Assembly (NCBI GenBank): GCA_013377095.1
Contig: JACAAY010000002.1
Span: 55,417 to 119,416, forward strand
DNA length: 64,000 bases
Reading direction: 5' to 3'
Origin: Desulfuromonadales bacterium
GTDB taxonomy: Bacteria > Desulfobacterota > Desulfuromonadia > Geobacterales > Pseudopelobacteraceae
Within the stretch, counting starts at the first letter, position 1. Each line of letters opens with the position of its first letter. The translations under genes were made by a program, and so were the position numbers. The notes beneath the pieces are model-generated. The model saw only the letters and a list, made by a program, of their open reading frames with translations, was not told the origin of the DNA and did not search any database. Positions 6,537 to 15,431 of the stretch are shown here, piece by piece.

Positions 6537-9392
6537 ATGAAGCAATTGGTGGCAGTGACCGTTACTTTGGCGCTCTTTCTCCTGATCGTACCGCTCAACG
6601 CAGGTGCGGTCGATGCCCCGCACTACAACCCGGCTACGGGTTTTACCTGTGTGAACTGTCATACGGGACAACTTACCTTGGGTAGCACAGGTTACAATAA
6701 TGTCTGCCAGACCTGCCATCGACCTGGTGATCCTCAAGCGGGAATAAATCCACTGACCCTTGCGGACCAGGCCGATCCTTTTAAAAACCACTCCAGCACC
6801 GGATTGAAACGGCTCTACCAAACCTCCCATCGCTGGGAAGGGTCCGATGTTGTGCCGGCGGCCGGCGCCCAGCTGCCGCTCCAGGCCGCCATGACGTCGA
6901 GCTCCCTGCGGGCACGTAGCGGAAACGCACTGGCCTGTGTTCGCTGCCATACTCCGCACTTCAATACCAACGGCAAGTTTCTCCGAGTACCCAATGACCA
7001 GGACCAACTCTGCCTGGATTGCCATCGTTCACGTAACGTAACATCACATCTTAAGGGCAGCCATCCTGTCAACGTCAACTACAACAGTGTCGCAGGTTCG
7101 TTTAACAAGCCACCGCTGAATTCAAACCCCGCCAACTCCACTTCGGATCTTAACAGCCGCCTGGTGGCTACGGGCGGTAATCTTGTCTGTTCTACCTGTC
7201 ATGGGGTTCATTTCACCGATTCGCGCAGCAGTACCATTGACGGCAGGGCCAATTTTGCCAATCTGAGCAGCGGTGATGGTTTTCTGCTGCGTACCAGCAG
7301 GCGGGGCGTAGCGGTCGCCAGCGGACAGCCGGATCAGTTGAATCTCTGTTCCAACTGCCACGCCGGCAAAAAGAGTCATAACCTGATTGGTCAGGACATC
7401 CAGTGCAGTGATTGCCACGGCGCCCATGTGGAGTATGACCCGAATGACCCGACCGGAAGCAAGGGAACAAATGTGTCCCTGATCCGGAGAAATATTACGA
7501 CAAAAGCCGGCTTTCCCCGCAGCATCTTTTTCCGCTATACCGGCAGCCGCAGAGAGTATAAAAATGCCCAGGGCACCGGTGTCTGTCAGGGGTGCCATGA
7601 TGTGCCGGCGCCCGGTACCGGCAACGCGCCACCCGAGCATGCCAGTGAAGATCCGAAGGTTTGCAACAGCTGCCATTTCCACAACAGCATCAATGGTTCC
7701 TTCTCAGGCAGCTGCGTCAGGTGCCATGGCAACCCGCCAACCATCGCGACGCCTGGCGGTCCCAACGGACTGGCCGCTCCGGCAATCAATGCATCACCCG
7801 GACCCGGGGCCCACTGGACGCACGTGAAAACCCGGGGCATGTCCTGCAACGCCTGTCATAACGGTTACACCACCAAAGCAATGCCGAGTAACAGTGTGGA
7901 CATGGGCTTTGCCATTAACGCCACTAATGTGCCCGGTTTTACCGGCTCCGTGACTACCGGCGTGTTCAATACCACAAACACCTTGAACGCCCCTTACACC
8001 ATGGCCGGTGCGGCAAGCGCAGCCGGCGCGAACCAGACCTGTTCGGCCGTGTATTGCCATGGCGCCACCCTGACCGGCGGCAGCATAGTGGCACCGTCCT
8101 GGGTCGGAACAGGCCAGGCGCTGTGCGGTTCCTGCCATGGCGCTACATTAGCCGCTCCGCCTACCACCGCGGGACATCTTCGCCACGCGGGCGGCGGAGT
8201 TGCCGGCCGACTGGGGCTTTCCTGCTCCATGTGCCATGGTGCGGTTACGGATACTACCCATGTCAATGGCACAGTCAGCTGGAACATGGCGGCCCTGGGT
8301 GCGACTGCACAGTATAAAACTCCCACCGGTGCCTTCTCCCAGAGCGGTTCGAGTGGAGTCCTTGCGCCAAGTGCAACATTTGGTCAGTGCTCGAATATCT
8401 ATTGCCACAGCAATGTCCAGGGGAGCGCAGGCGTGGGAACACCCACTGTCTTTGGACAGCCGACCTGGGGCGGCGCAGCGCTGACCTGCGGCAGCTGCCA
8501 TAAGGATATGGGCACTGATACCACGGCGACGGGAAGTCACGTCAGACACGCCCAGACTGCAGGCCTTGCCTGTGCAACCTGTCACAGCGGCATGGGACAC
8601 GACACCGCCAGCCACGCCGATGGGTTGATCAATCTGGCTTTCAGTGGTGCTGCTGCCGGCACAACCTATACCAAGGGAAGCGCTTTTGCACCCGGCAAGG
8701 GTTACGGCAGCTGCAGTGCCAGCTATTGTCACGGCGCAACCCTTCCTCCCAGCAATCCGCCCCGTCCGGCTCCTGCCTGGAATATTCCCTTCCCAACGGG
8801 AAATTCAGTGCTTGGCAACGGCATTGCCGGCGGCACCAATCCCGGTTCCGGTGCTTGCGCACAGTGCCATGGCTACCCGCCCCAGAACGGGCACGCCACC
8901 TCCGGGTGCAGTGGGTGCCATACGCACCTCAATTCCGATAACCTCACCTTCAACAATCCCTCGCTTCACATGAATGGAACCATCGATGTTATCGCTGGCG
9001 GTGGTGCCTGCGATTCCTGCCACGGCTACCCGCCGGCCTCCGTCGGTTTTGTCGGAGTCCACGGCAACTGGTCCAGCGCCAGAACGGAAAATTATCCGGG
9101 CGGCGGTGGAGCCCATGCCATCCAGAGCCATATCAGCAAGCTGGCCAAGCCATCCGAAGGATTCAGTAACTGTTCCAAGTGCCATTCTGCGGCCGACCAC
9201 CGCATGAGTCCGGTTGCGTTCAACCCCAGCCAGAACATCAGGGTCAGCATCAACCAGTTATTCAGGTTTGAAGCGGCCAGGCAGGCCAGATACACCTCCA
9301 ATCGCCTGGATGGAAACGCGCACCTGACCGGTGGCTGCACAAACATCAGTTGTCACTACGGAGCAACTCCCAAGTGGGATCCGAATCATTAG
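6537..9392 (+). CDS. Giant multihaem c-type cytochrome, 23 haem motifs
   Basis: The product is 951 residues with a signal peptide (about 1-24). I count 19 CxxCH motifs (from CVNCH and CQTCH near the N-terminus to CSKCH) and 4 CxxxxCH motifs (CSAVYCH, CSNIYCH, CSASYCH, CTNISCH). The alternating CxxxxCH...CxxCH layout is that of the Geobacter family TIGR01904. The start at 6537 has AGGAG at proper spacing; the in-frame codons before it have no such site. The last 120 residues are nearly the same as the end of the next gene (NWSSARTENYPGGGGAH... to GATPKWDPNH). It is predicted to be periplasmic or extracellular and to carry electrons along a chain of haems. Individual redox roles cannot be predicted. 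Confidence 0.9.
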   Translation: MKQLVAVTVTLALFLLIVPLNAGAVDAPHYNPATGFTCVNCHTGQLTLGSTGYNNVCQTCHRPGDPQAGINPLTLADQADPFKNHSSTGLKRLYQTSHRWEGSDVVPAAGAQLPLQAAMTSSSLRARSGNALACVRCHTPHFNTNGKFLRVPNDQDQLCLDCHRSRNVTSHLKGSHPVNVNYNSVAGSFNKPPLNSNPANSTSDLNSRLVATGGNLVCSTCHGVHFTDSRSSTIDGRANFANLSSGDGFLLRTSRRGVAVASGQPDQLNLCSNCHAGKKSHNLIGQDIQCSDCHGAHVEYDPNDPTGSKGTNVSLIRRNITTKAGFPRSIFFRYTGSRREYKNAQGTGVCQGCHDVPAPGTGNAPPEHASEDPKVCNSCHFHNSINGSFSGSCVRCHGNPPTIATPGGPNGLAAPAINASPGPGAHWTHVKTRGMSCNACHNGYTTKAMPSNSVDMGFAINATNVPGFTGSVTTGVFNTTNTLNAPYTMAGAASAAGANQTCSAVYCHGATLTGGSIVAPSWVGTGQALCGSCHGATLAAPPTTAGHLRHAGGGVAGRLGLSCSMCHGAVTDTTHVNGTVSWNMAALGATAQYKTPTGAFSQSGSSGVLAPSATFGQCSNIYCHSNVQGSAGVGTPTVFGQPTWGGAALTCGSCHKDMGTDTTATGSHVRHAQTAGLACATCHSGMGHDTASHADGLINLAFSGAAAGTTYTKGSAFAPGKGYGSCSASYCHGATLPPSNPPRPAPAWNIPFPTGNSVLGNGIAGGTNPGSGACAQCHGYPPQNGHATSGCSGCHTHLNSDNLTFNNPSLHMNGTIDVIAGGGACDSCHGYPPASVGFVGVHGNWSSARTENYPGGGGAHAIQSHISKLAKPSEGFSNCSKCHSAADHRMSPVAFNPSQNIRVSINQLFRFEAARQARYTSNRLDGNAHLTGGCTNISCHYGATPKWDPNH

Positions 9393-9468
9393 CTGACCGG
9401 CATCGGAGCTCTGGGCTCGACCGGATGGTGCAGCGCTATTGTCGTAAACGGATATGAGGAGATCCAGT

Positions 9469-11643
9469 ATGAGAAGATACCGCGCAGGCAAGAAAAATGT
9501 GTTTGTGGCAGTCGTTATGGCTCTGTTGATGCTGCTGGCATTCTCCAGCGTAGCGGCCCAGGCCGCCAGTGTTCTCAACTCCTGCACCTACTGCCACGGC
9601 ATGCCGCCAAATGACGGTGTCCGCAAGGGCAACCCCCACTTCGGCTCCCAGTCCAGCGCCTTCTTTGGTAATCACCGCAGCCATCTCCCCACGGCAGCGG
9701 TTGCCACCGATTGCAACGTTTGTCACACAGCGGTTTCAGCCACGGGCTTCGGTCACCAGAATGATGTCATCGTCATGGCCAACAGCCTGAAGGGGTATTC
9801 CTCCGCCACCCTGCGGGCCAAATACGACAAGGGTGTCTTCTTCAATATGACCTCCGTCCCTAACCTGACCAACGCCACCTGTTCCAACGTTAGCTGCCAT
9901 TTCGAGAAAAAGACCCCGGCCTGGGGCGGGGCCGCCTACAACCCCGCCACGGATTGTAATGCCTGTCACGGAGCTCCTCCATCCGGAACCGCAGGTACGG
10001 CCGTTGGCGGACTTGCCGGCAGCCACGCACGCCACGACGTCTACTATCCTGGCACAGCCAACTGCCAGAAGTGTCATCCCAACTACGCCACCTTCAGCCA
10101 TGCTACCAGCGCCGGGCGTGCATTAAAGGTATCAGGCTATCTGCGTAATCCGTCCAATACCCTTGAGGCGAGTGCAACCTACTCCGGGACCGGCGCCAAC
10201 TACCTGCCCAGCAAGAGTGGCGCCCAGGTATTCGGCTCCTGCGCTACCAGCTATTGTCACAGCTCCGGCCAGTCCGCCACGGGAACCGCCACCGGCATAA
10301 CCTACAAGGCCGTGGCCTGGGGCAGCGCTGCCCTAACCTGCGCCGGGTGTCATGTGGATGAAGCCACCGACGCGACCGGCACCGGCAACCACAGGGTCCA
10401 TACCCTTTCAGCCGGCGCCAATTTCGACTGCTCCAAATGTCATGCAGGCTACACCAAAACCACAGTTACCCCGGCAACACATGTCAACGGCCTGATCGAA
10501 CTGGGCGCCGCCGGATTCACCTATTCCCAGGGAAGTGGCGCGGCACACTCCGCAGGAAATGGGTACGGCACCTGCTCGGCCAGCATCTGCCATGGCAATG
10601 CCACCGTGACCTGGGGCGGCACGCTCTACTCAACCACCGACCAGTGCGCCAAATGCCACAGCAGCACCACGGCCGGCGCCGTTACCGCCGCAAACCCATT
10701 CTACAGCACCTCTTATCCGGCCAAAGTCACCGCCAACACCGATCCCAAGGTCGGCGCCCATACCTCGCACCTCACCAGCACCGACAGCCTGTCCGCGGCC
10801 ATCAACTGTTCCGATTGCCACGGCAGTGTCTTGCTGTCGGCCGTGACCCACATGAACGGCACAACGAACTTTAGCTGGAGTGCGCTGGCAACCAGAAACG
10901 GCGCCCTGACCCCGACCTACACTGCTGCGACCGGTGTGTGTTCAAGTGTCTACTGCCATGGCGCCAGCATGCCTGGCGGCGACACCTCCGGCACCAACCG
11001 GGCGCCGACCTGGAATGTCGCCTTCCTGCCGGCGACCATTACCGCTGCCGGTTGCGGCACCTGCCACGGTTTCCCGCCATCCGCCGCATCGGGGCATCCG
11101 GCGGTTACTATTCCGGCAGGATTCCCGACCACCGCATCGATCGGAACCACCTGTAGCTGCCACAGTAATATCAATACTGCCGGCAACAGTTATGCAAACA
11201 TTTTTATCGACAAAACCCAGCATATAAATGGTACCTTGGAGGTAATCGCCAGTGGCGCCTGCGACGCCTGCCACGGCTATCCGCCGGTCAGCGTTGGTAT
11301 TGTCGGAGTCCATAACAACTGGTCCAGCGCCAGGGTGGAAGACTATCAGGGTGGTGGTGGAGCCCATTCTATACAGAGCCATGTCAGCAAGCTGGCCAAG
11401 GCTTCCGAAGGCTTCAGCAACTGCTCCAAGTGCCATGACGCGGCTGATCACCAGATGAGTCCGATTGCCTTTACTCCGAGCCAGAACATTAAGGTAAAAG
11501 TAAACCAGCGCTACCGGTTTGAAGCAGCCAAACAGACCAGGTATAGCTCTAACCGCCTGAATGCCACATCACATCTGACCGGAACCTGTTCGAACAGTAG
11601 TTGTCATTACGGCGCTACGCCCAAGTGGGATCCGGCCCATTAA
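9469..11643 (+). CDS. Giant multihaem c-type cytochrome, 16 haem motifs plus one CxCH
   Basis: The product is 724 residues. The ATG at 9469 has GAGGAG seven bases upstream; an ATG 15 bases earlier overlaps that site and is not favoured. The signal peptide ends near AAQAAS. There are 11 CxxCH and 5 CxxxxCH motifs (CSNVSCH, CATSYCH, CSASICH, CSSVYCH, CSNSSCH), plus one CSCH with a single residue between the cysteines. The protein is a mosaic. Its first 250 residues match the next gene almost exactly, while its last 120 match the preceding gene. The operon position is between two other giant cytochromes, downstream of the cGAMP-type riboswitch. Confidence 0.9.
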   Translation: MRRYRAGKKNVFVAVVMALLMLLAFSSVAAQAASVLNSCTYCHGMPPNDGVRKGNPHFGSQSSAFFGNHRSHLPTAAVATDCNVCHTAVSATGFGHQNDVIVMANSLKGYSSATLRAKYDKGVFFNMTSVPNLTNATCSNVSCHFEKKTPAWGGAAYNPATDCNACHGAPPSGTAGTAVGGLAGSHARHDVYYPGTANCQKCHPNYATFSHATSAGRALKVSGYLRNPSNTLEASATYSGTGANYLPSKSGAQVFGSCATSYCHSSGQSATGTATGITYKAVAWGSAALTCAGCHVDEATDATGTGNHRVHTLSAGANFDCSKCHAGYTKTTVTPATHVNGLIELGAAGFTYSQGSGAAHSAGNGYGTCSASICHGNATVTWGGTLYSTTDQCAKCHSSTTAGAVTAANPFYSTSYPAKVTANTDPKVGAHTSHLTSTDSLSAAINCSDCHGSVLLSAVTHMNGTTNFSWSALATRNGALTPTYTAATGVCSSVYCHGASMPGGDTSGTNRAPTWNVAFLPATITAAGCGTCHGFPPSAASGHPAVTIPAGFPTTASIGTTCSCHSNINTAGNSYANIFIDKTQHINGTLEVIASGACDACHGYPPVSVGIVGVHNNWSSARVEDYQGGGGAHSIQSHVSKLAKASEGFSNCSKCHDAADHQMSPIAFTPSQNIKVKVNQRYRFEAAKQTRYSSNRLNATSHLTGTCSNSSCHYGATPKWDPAH
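9667..10049 (+). repeat. Copy 1 of a 383-bp identical tract shared by two cytochrome genes
   Basis: This segment, inside the second giant cytochrome gene, is base-for-base identical to 11928-12310 in the third one, at a constant offset of 2261. Flanking sequence is similar but diverged, including at silent positions. That pattern points to recent duplication or gene conversion. Confidence 0.9.
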
Positions 11644-11729
11644 TCAGATTGCGGCGGGGGCAGTGCCCCCGCCGCAATCCGGAAGTTATTGCGATCAGTC
11701 AATGAGCAGTCAGGGAGAAGGAGCTGATT

Positions 11730-14700
11730 ATGGCGAATAATCAGGAGATCAGGGTGGTGTATTTGCAGATGACGGCAATGGCTTTCGCCCTGGTGGCATT
11801 GCTTTTCTTTGCCGCGGCGTCCCAGGCCAGTGTTCTCAACTCCTGCAGCTACTGTCACGGCATGCCGCCGCGGGATGGTGTCCGAAAGGCTAACCCCCAC
11901 TTCGGCTCCCAGTCCAGCGCCTTCTCCGGTAATCACCGCAGCCATCTCCCCACGGCAGCGGTTGCCACCGATTGCAACGTTTGTCACACAGCGGTTTCAG
12001 CCACGGGCTTCGGTCACCAGAATGATGTCATCGTCATGGCCAACAGCCTGAAGGGGTATTCCTCCGCCACCCTGCGGGCCAAATACGACAAGGGTGTCTT
12101 CTTCAATATGACCTCCGTCCCTAACCTGACCAACGCCACCTGTTCCAACGTTAGCTGCCATTTCGAGAAAAAGACCCCGGCCTGGGGCGGGGCCGCCTAC
12201 AACCCCGCCACGGATTGTAATGCCTGTCACGGAGCTCCTCCATCCGGAACCGCAGGTACGGCCGTTGGCGGACTTGCCGGCAGCCACGCACGCCACGACG
12301 TCTACTATCCGGGCACAGCCAACTGCCAGAAGTGTCATCCCAACTACACCACCTTCAGCCATGCCACCAGCGCCGGGCGCGCATTAAAGGTATCAGGCTA
12401 TCTGCGTAATCCGTCTAATACCCTTGAGGCGAGTGCAACCTACTCAGGCACCGGCGCCAACTACCTGCCCAGCAAGAGCGCTTCCCAGGTATTTGGTTCC
12501 TGCACTATAATCTACTGTCACAGCTCCGGCCAGTCCGCCACGGGAACCGCCACCGGCATAACCTACAAGTCCGTAGCCTGGGGAAGCGCAACCCTGACCT
12601 GTGCCGGGTGCCATGTGGATGAAGCCACCGACGCGACCGGAACCGGCAGCCACAGAATCCATACCCTTTCAACCGGCGCCAACTTTGATTGCGTGAAGTG
12701 CCATCTTGGTTATACGAAATCGACCGTTACAACGACGACGCATGTCAACGGGCTGATTGAGCTGGGCGCAGCCGGCTTCACTTACTCCCAGGGCAGCGGC
12801 GCTACACATCCGCCTGCCAACGGTTTTGGAACCTGTTCCGCTTCGACCTGCCATGGTTCCGCGGCAGTCGTCACCTGGGGCGGCACACTCTACTCAACCA
12901 CCGACCAGTGCGCCAAATGCCACGCCAGCACCATAGCCGGGGCCATAACCCAGGCCGCGCCGTTCTACAGTACCGCCTACCCGACCAAGGTTACTCTCAA
13001 CACCGATGCCAAGGTCGGAGCCCATACCAATCACATGACCTCGCAGACGCTGGGCATTTCTGCCAGCACCGCCTGTGCGGATTGCCATGGTAGCGTGACA
13101 CTTAACGGCGCGACCCATATGGACGGCGCCACTACCCTGGCCTGGAGCGCCCTGGCAACCAGGACAGGTGCACTGACCCCCGCCTACAACGCTTCTACCG
13201 GCCAGTGTACCGCCACCTACTGCCACGGAAATTCCATGCCGGGCGGCGATGCCAGCGGCAGCAACAAATCGCCGATCTGGAAGGATCCCAACTACCTGCC
13301 TGCGACAATCAGTGCTGCGGCCTGTGGCGTCTGTCACGGCTTCCCGCCGACCACCGCTGCCGGACATCCGGCGGTGACCATTCCGGCAGGTTTCCCGGCA
13401 ACGGCCACTATCGGAACCACCTGCAGCTGCCATTCCAATATCAACACCGCCGGCAACAGCTACGCAAACATGTTCGTTAATCCGGCCCTGCATATCAATG
13501 GGATCTTGGAAACGCCGTCAAGCGGCCACGCCTTCCCCTATGGCGGCTCCCTGCATCTGAGTGCAGCCGGAGTTACACCCTGGTCCAGCTGCACCGCCTG
13601 CCACACCAATGCGGCGGGTGGAACCTACCCGGTTGCTTCCGGTACGGCACCCAACTGCACCGCTTGCCATATCAACGGTCTGCGTGCCCCCTCCGGCACT
13701 TCCTCCTGCTGGGACTGTCACGGAGCCAGCGCAACCGATGGAAAACCGAGCAGTAACGTATTCCCCAATATCAGTGGTAACCACACGGCCCACATGGCAA
13801 TTACCGGCACTACCTGCGCCACCTGCCATACCGGCGGCGGCAACGGAACCGCCACCCATGGCTCCAGCAACCGCGTGGCAGCAACCGCCGCATCGGTCAA
13901 GGTGGCCTTTACCGGCCAGGGGGCGGCCCCGCTCTGGACAACCGCAACGAAAACCTGTTCCGCCACCAACTGCCATGGTCAGGGTGCACCTGCCTGGGGC
14001 GCCCGTATCGGCGCTCTGGTGAACGGCTTCCCCTATTCATCCACGCAATGCGCTACCTGCCACTCAGGGAATCTGGCGACGGATGTAACCGCCGCTGCAC
14101 CGTTCTACTCAACGGCAATACCCAAGGTGACCCTCACTACCGATGCCAAGGTCGGCGCCCACACATCGCACATGACGAGCACTGACAGTCTGTCGGCCGC
14201 CTTCACCTGCGCCGATTGCCATGGCACGGTAACGCTGACGGCAGCCAGCCACATGAACGGAGTCACCAACTTTACCTGGAGTACCCTGGCGACCAAGGGG
14301 GGTACACTGACACCGACCTATACCGCTGCCACCGGCGTCTGCGCCAACGTCTATTGCCATGGCGCCAGCATGCCGGGTGGTGATACCACCGGTACCAACC
14401 GCGCGCCAACCTGGAACAGCTCCACCTATCTGCCGGCCACCATCGGGGCAGGAGGGACCGCCTGCAAAACCTGTCACGGCTTCCCGCCGGCAACGGCCTC
14501 GGGTCATCCGGCCCTGACCACGGCGGTACCGGCGACCTTCGGCAATGGCACCGTGGCGATCGGCTCGTCCTGCAACTGCCATGCGAACATCAATACCGCA
14601 GGCACTACCTACGCCAACATCTTTGTCAACAAGGCCCAGCACATCGATGGCACGCTGCAGGTATCCGGCGGCCATGCGGTACCCTACGACACACATAATG

Positions 14701-15221
14701 CCGCGGTTGTGGCTGCGGGCGGCAACACCGCCTGTCTCGGATGCCATGCCATGGGAACGTCGGCAAGCGTATATCCGGCAGCGGTGGCCGGTAATCCTCC
14801 CGACTGCATGAGCTGTCACAAGAAGGCAGCGCCGTTGCATACCGGTACAACAGCAGGAGCAAATTGCAGCTCCTGTCACGGTCTGAGTACCGGATCCGGA
14901 GCTGCGATTGGCAGACCCAATGGCACTGCCTTCCCTGACAAGGCTGGCCGACACTCATCAAGTGCTTCCGAGCATACCAGCGCTGCCTGCACCAGGTGCC
15001 ATTCCGGACTTGGTACTGCCGGAGGTACCGGTTCAGGAGTAAACCATGGACGTGGCTCCACAGCCGGACCGGTACGGGATGGCAAACCGAATGTCGTCGG
15101 TCCGGGCTTTGCCGCCGGCATTACCCTGACAGGCGGAACAAAGGGCACCTCTCCCGCCGTCAGCTGCAACCACACCACGATTGGGACCGGCTGCACGGGA
15201 GGCGGTACAAAGACATGGTAG
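11730..15221 (+). CDS. Giant multihaem c-type cytochrome, 26 haem motifs plus two CxCH
   Basis: The product is 1163 residues. The ATG at 11730 follows GAGAAGGAG. A signal peptide ends near ASQAS. I count 20 CxxCH and 6 CxxxxCH motifs (CSNVSCH, CTIIYCH, CSASTCH, CTATYCH, CSATNCH, CANVYCH) and two CxCH sites (TCSCHS, SCNCHA). The N-terminal 250 residues are almost identical to the previous protein. The middle repeats the STDSLSAA...THMNG module, so it looks built from two tandem units. It ends with SCNHTTIGTGCTGGGTKTW and lacks the HYGATPKWDP end of its two neighbours. A terminator follows 36 bases downstream. Confidence 0.9.
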   Translation: MANNQEIRVVYLQMTAMAFALVALLFFAAASQASVLNSCSYCHGMPPRDGVRKANPHFGSQSSAFSGNHRSHLPTAAVATDCNVCHTAVSATGFGHQNDVIVMANSLKGYSSATLRAKYDKGVFFNMTSVPNLTNATCSNVSCHFEKKTPAWGGAAYNPATDCNACHGAPPSGTAGTAVGGLAGSHARHDVYYPGTANCQKCHPNYTTFSHATSAGRALKVSGYLRNPSNTLEASATYSGTGANYLPSKSASQVFGSCTIIYCHSSGQSATGTATGITYKSVAWGSATLTCAGCHVDEATDATGTGSHRIHTLSTGANFDCVKCHLGYTKSTVTTTTHVNGLIELGAAGFTYSQGSGATHPPANGFGTCSASTCHGSAAVVTWGGTLYSTTDQCAKCHASTIAGAITQAAPFYSTAYPTKVTLNTDAKVGAHTNHMTSQTLGISASTACADCHGSVTLNGATHMDGATTLAWSALATRTGALTPAYNASTGQCTATYCHGNSMPGGDASGSNKSPIWKDPNYLPATISAAACGVCHGFPPTTAAGHPAVTIPAGFPATATIGTTCSCHSNINTAGNSYANMFVNPALHINGILETPSSGHAFPYGGSLHLSAAGVTPWSSCTACHTNAAGGTYPVASGTAPNCTACHINGLRAPSGTSSCWDCHGASATDGKPSSNVFPNISGNHTAHMAITGTTCATCHTGGGNGTATHGSSNRVAATAASVKVAFTGQGAAPLWTTATKTCSATNCHGQGAPAWGARIGALVNGFPYSSTQCATCHSGNLATDVTAAAPFYSTAIPKVTLTTDAKVGAHTSHMTSTDSLSAAFTCADCHGTVTLTAASHMNGVTNFTWSTLATKGGTLTPTYTAATGVCANVYCHGASMPGGDTTGTNRAPTWNSSTYLPATIGAGGTACKTCHGFPPATASGHPALTTAVPATFGNGTVAIGSSCNCHANINTAGTTYANIFVNKAQHIDGTLQVSGGHAVPYDTHNAAVVAAGGNTACLGCHAMGTSASVYPAAVAGNPPDCMSCHKKAAPLHTGTTAGANCSSCHGLSTGSGAAIGRPNGTAFPDKAGRHSSSASEHTSAACTRCHSGLGTAGGTGSGVNHGRGSTAGPVRDGKPNVVGPGFAAGITLTGGTKGTSPAVSCNHTTIGTGCTGGGTKTW
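11928..12310 (+). repeat. Copy 2 of the 383-bp identical tract
   Basis: Identical partner of 9667-10049. It covers four haem sites (CNVCH, CSNVSCH, CNACH and the approach to CQKCH) of the third giant cytochrome. Confidence 0.9.
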
Positions 15222-15257
15222 AGATTACACGGTCTGCAGACTGATGAAATGAATCAA

Positions 15258-15284
15258 GGCTGGGCGTTCTGTCCGGCCTTTTTT
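15258..15284 (+). terminator. Intrinsic terminator after the third giant cytochrome
   Basis: GGCTGG and CCGGCC arms flank a nine-base loop and are followed by TTTTTT. It lies between the cytochromes and resB, so it would end or attenuate the riboswitch-controlled transcript before the assembly genes. Confidence 0.65.
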
Positions 15285-15431
15285 CTACAAGGTTTCATTG
15301 ACTGTTTGCGCAGATGTGATGATGGTGGCCGATGAAATGGTGGCGGTGGCTTCCCTTGACTCCTGGGAGTGATCAGTTTGAAACGGCTGAGAGTGAGATA
15401 GTACATAGCGCTTACCTATCCTTGGGGAAAA

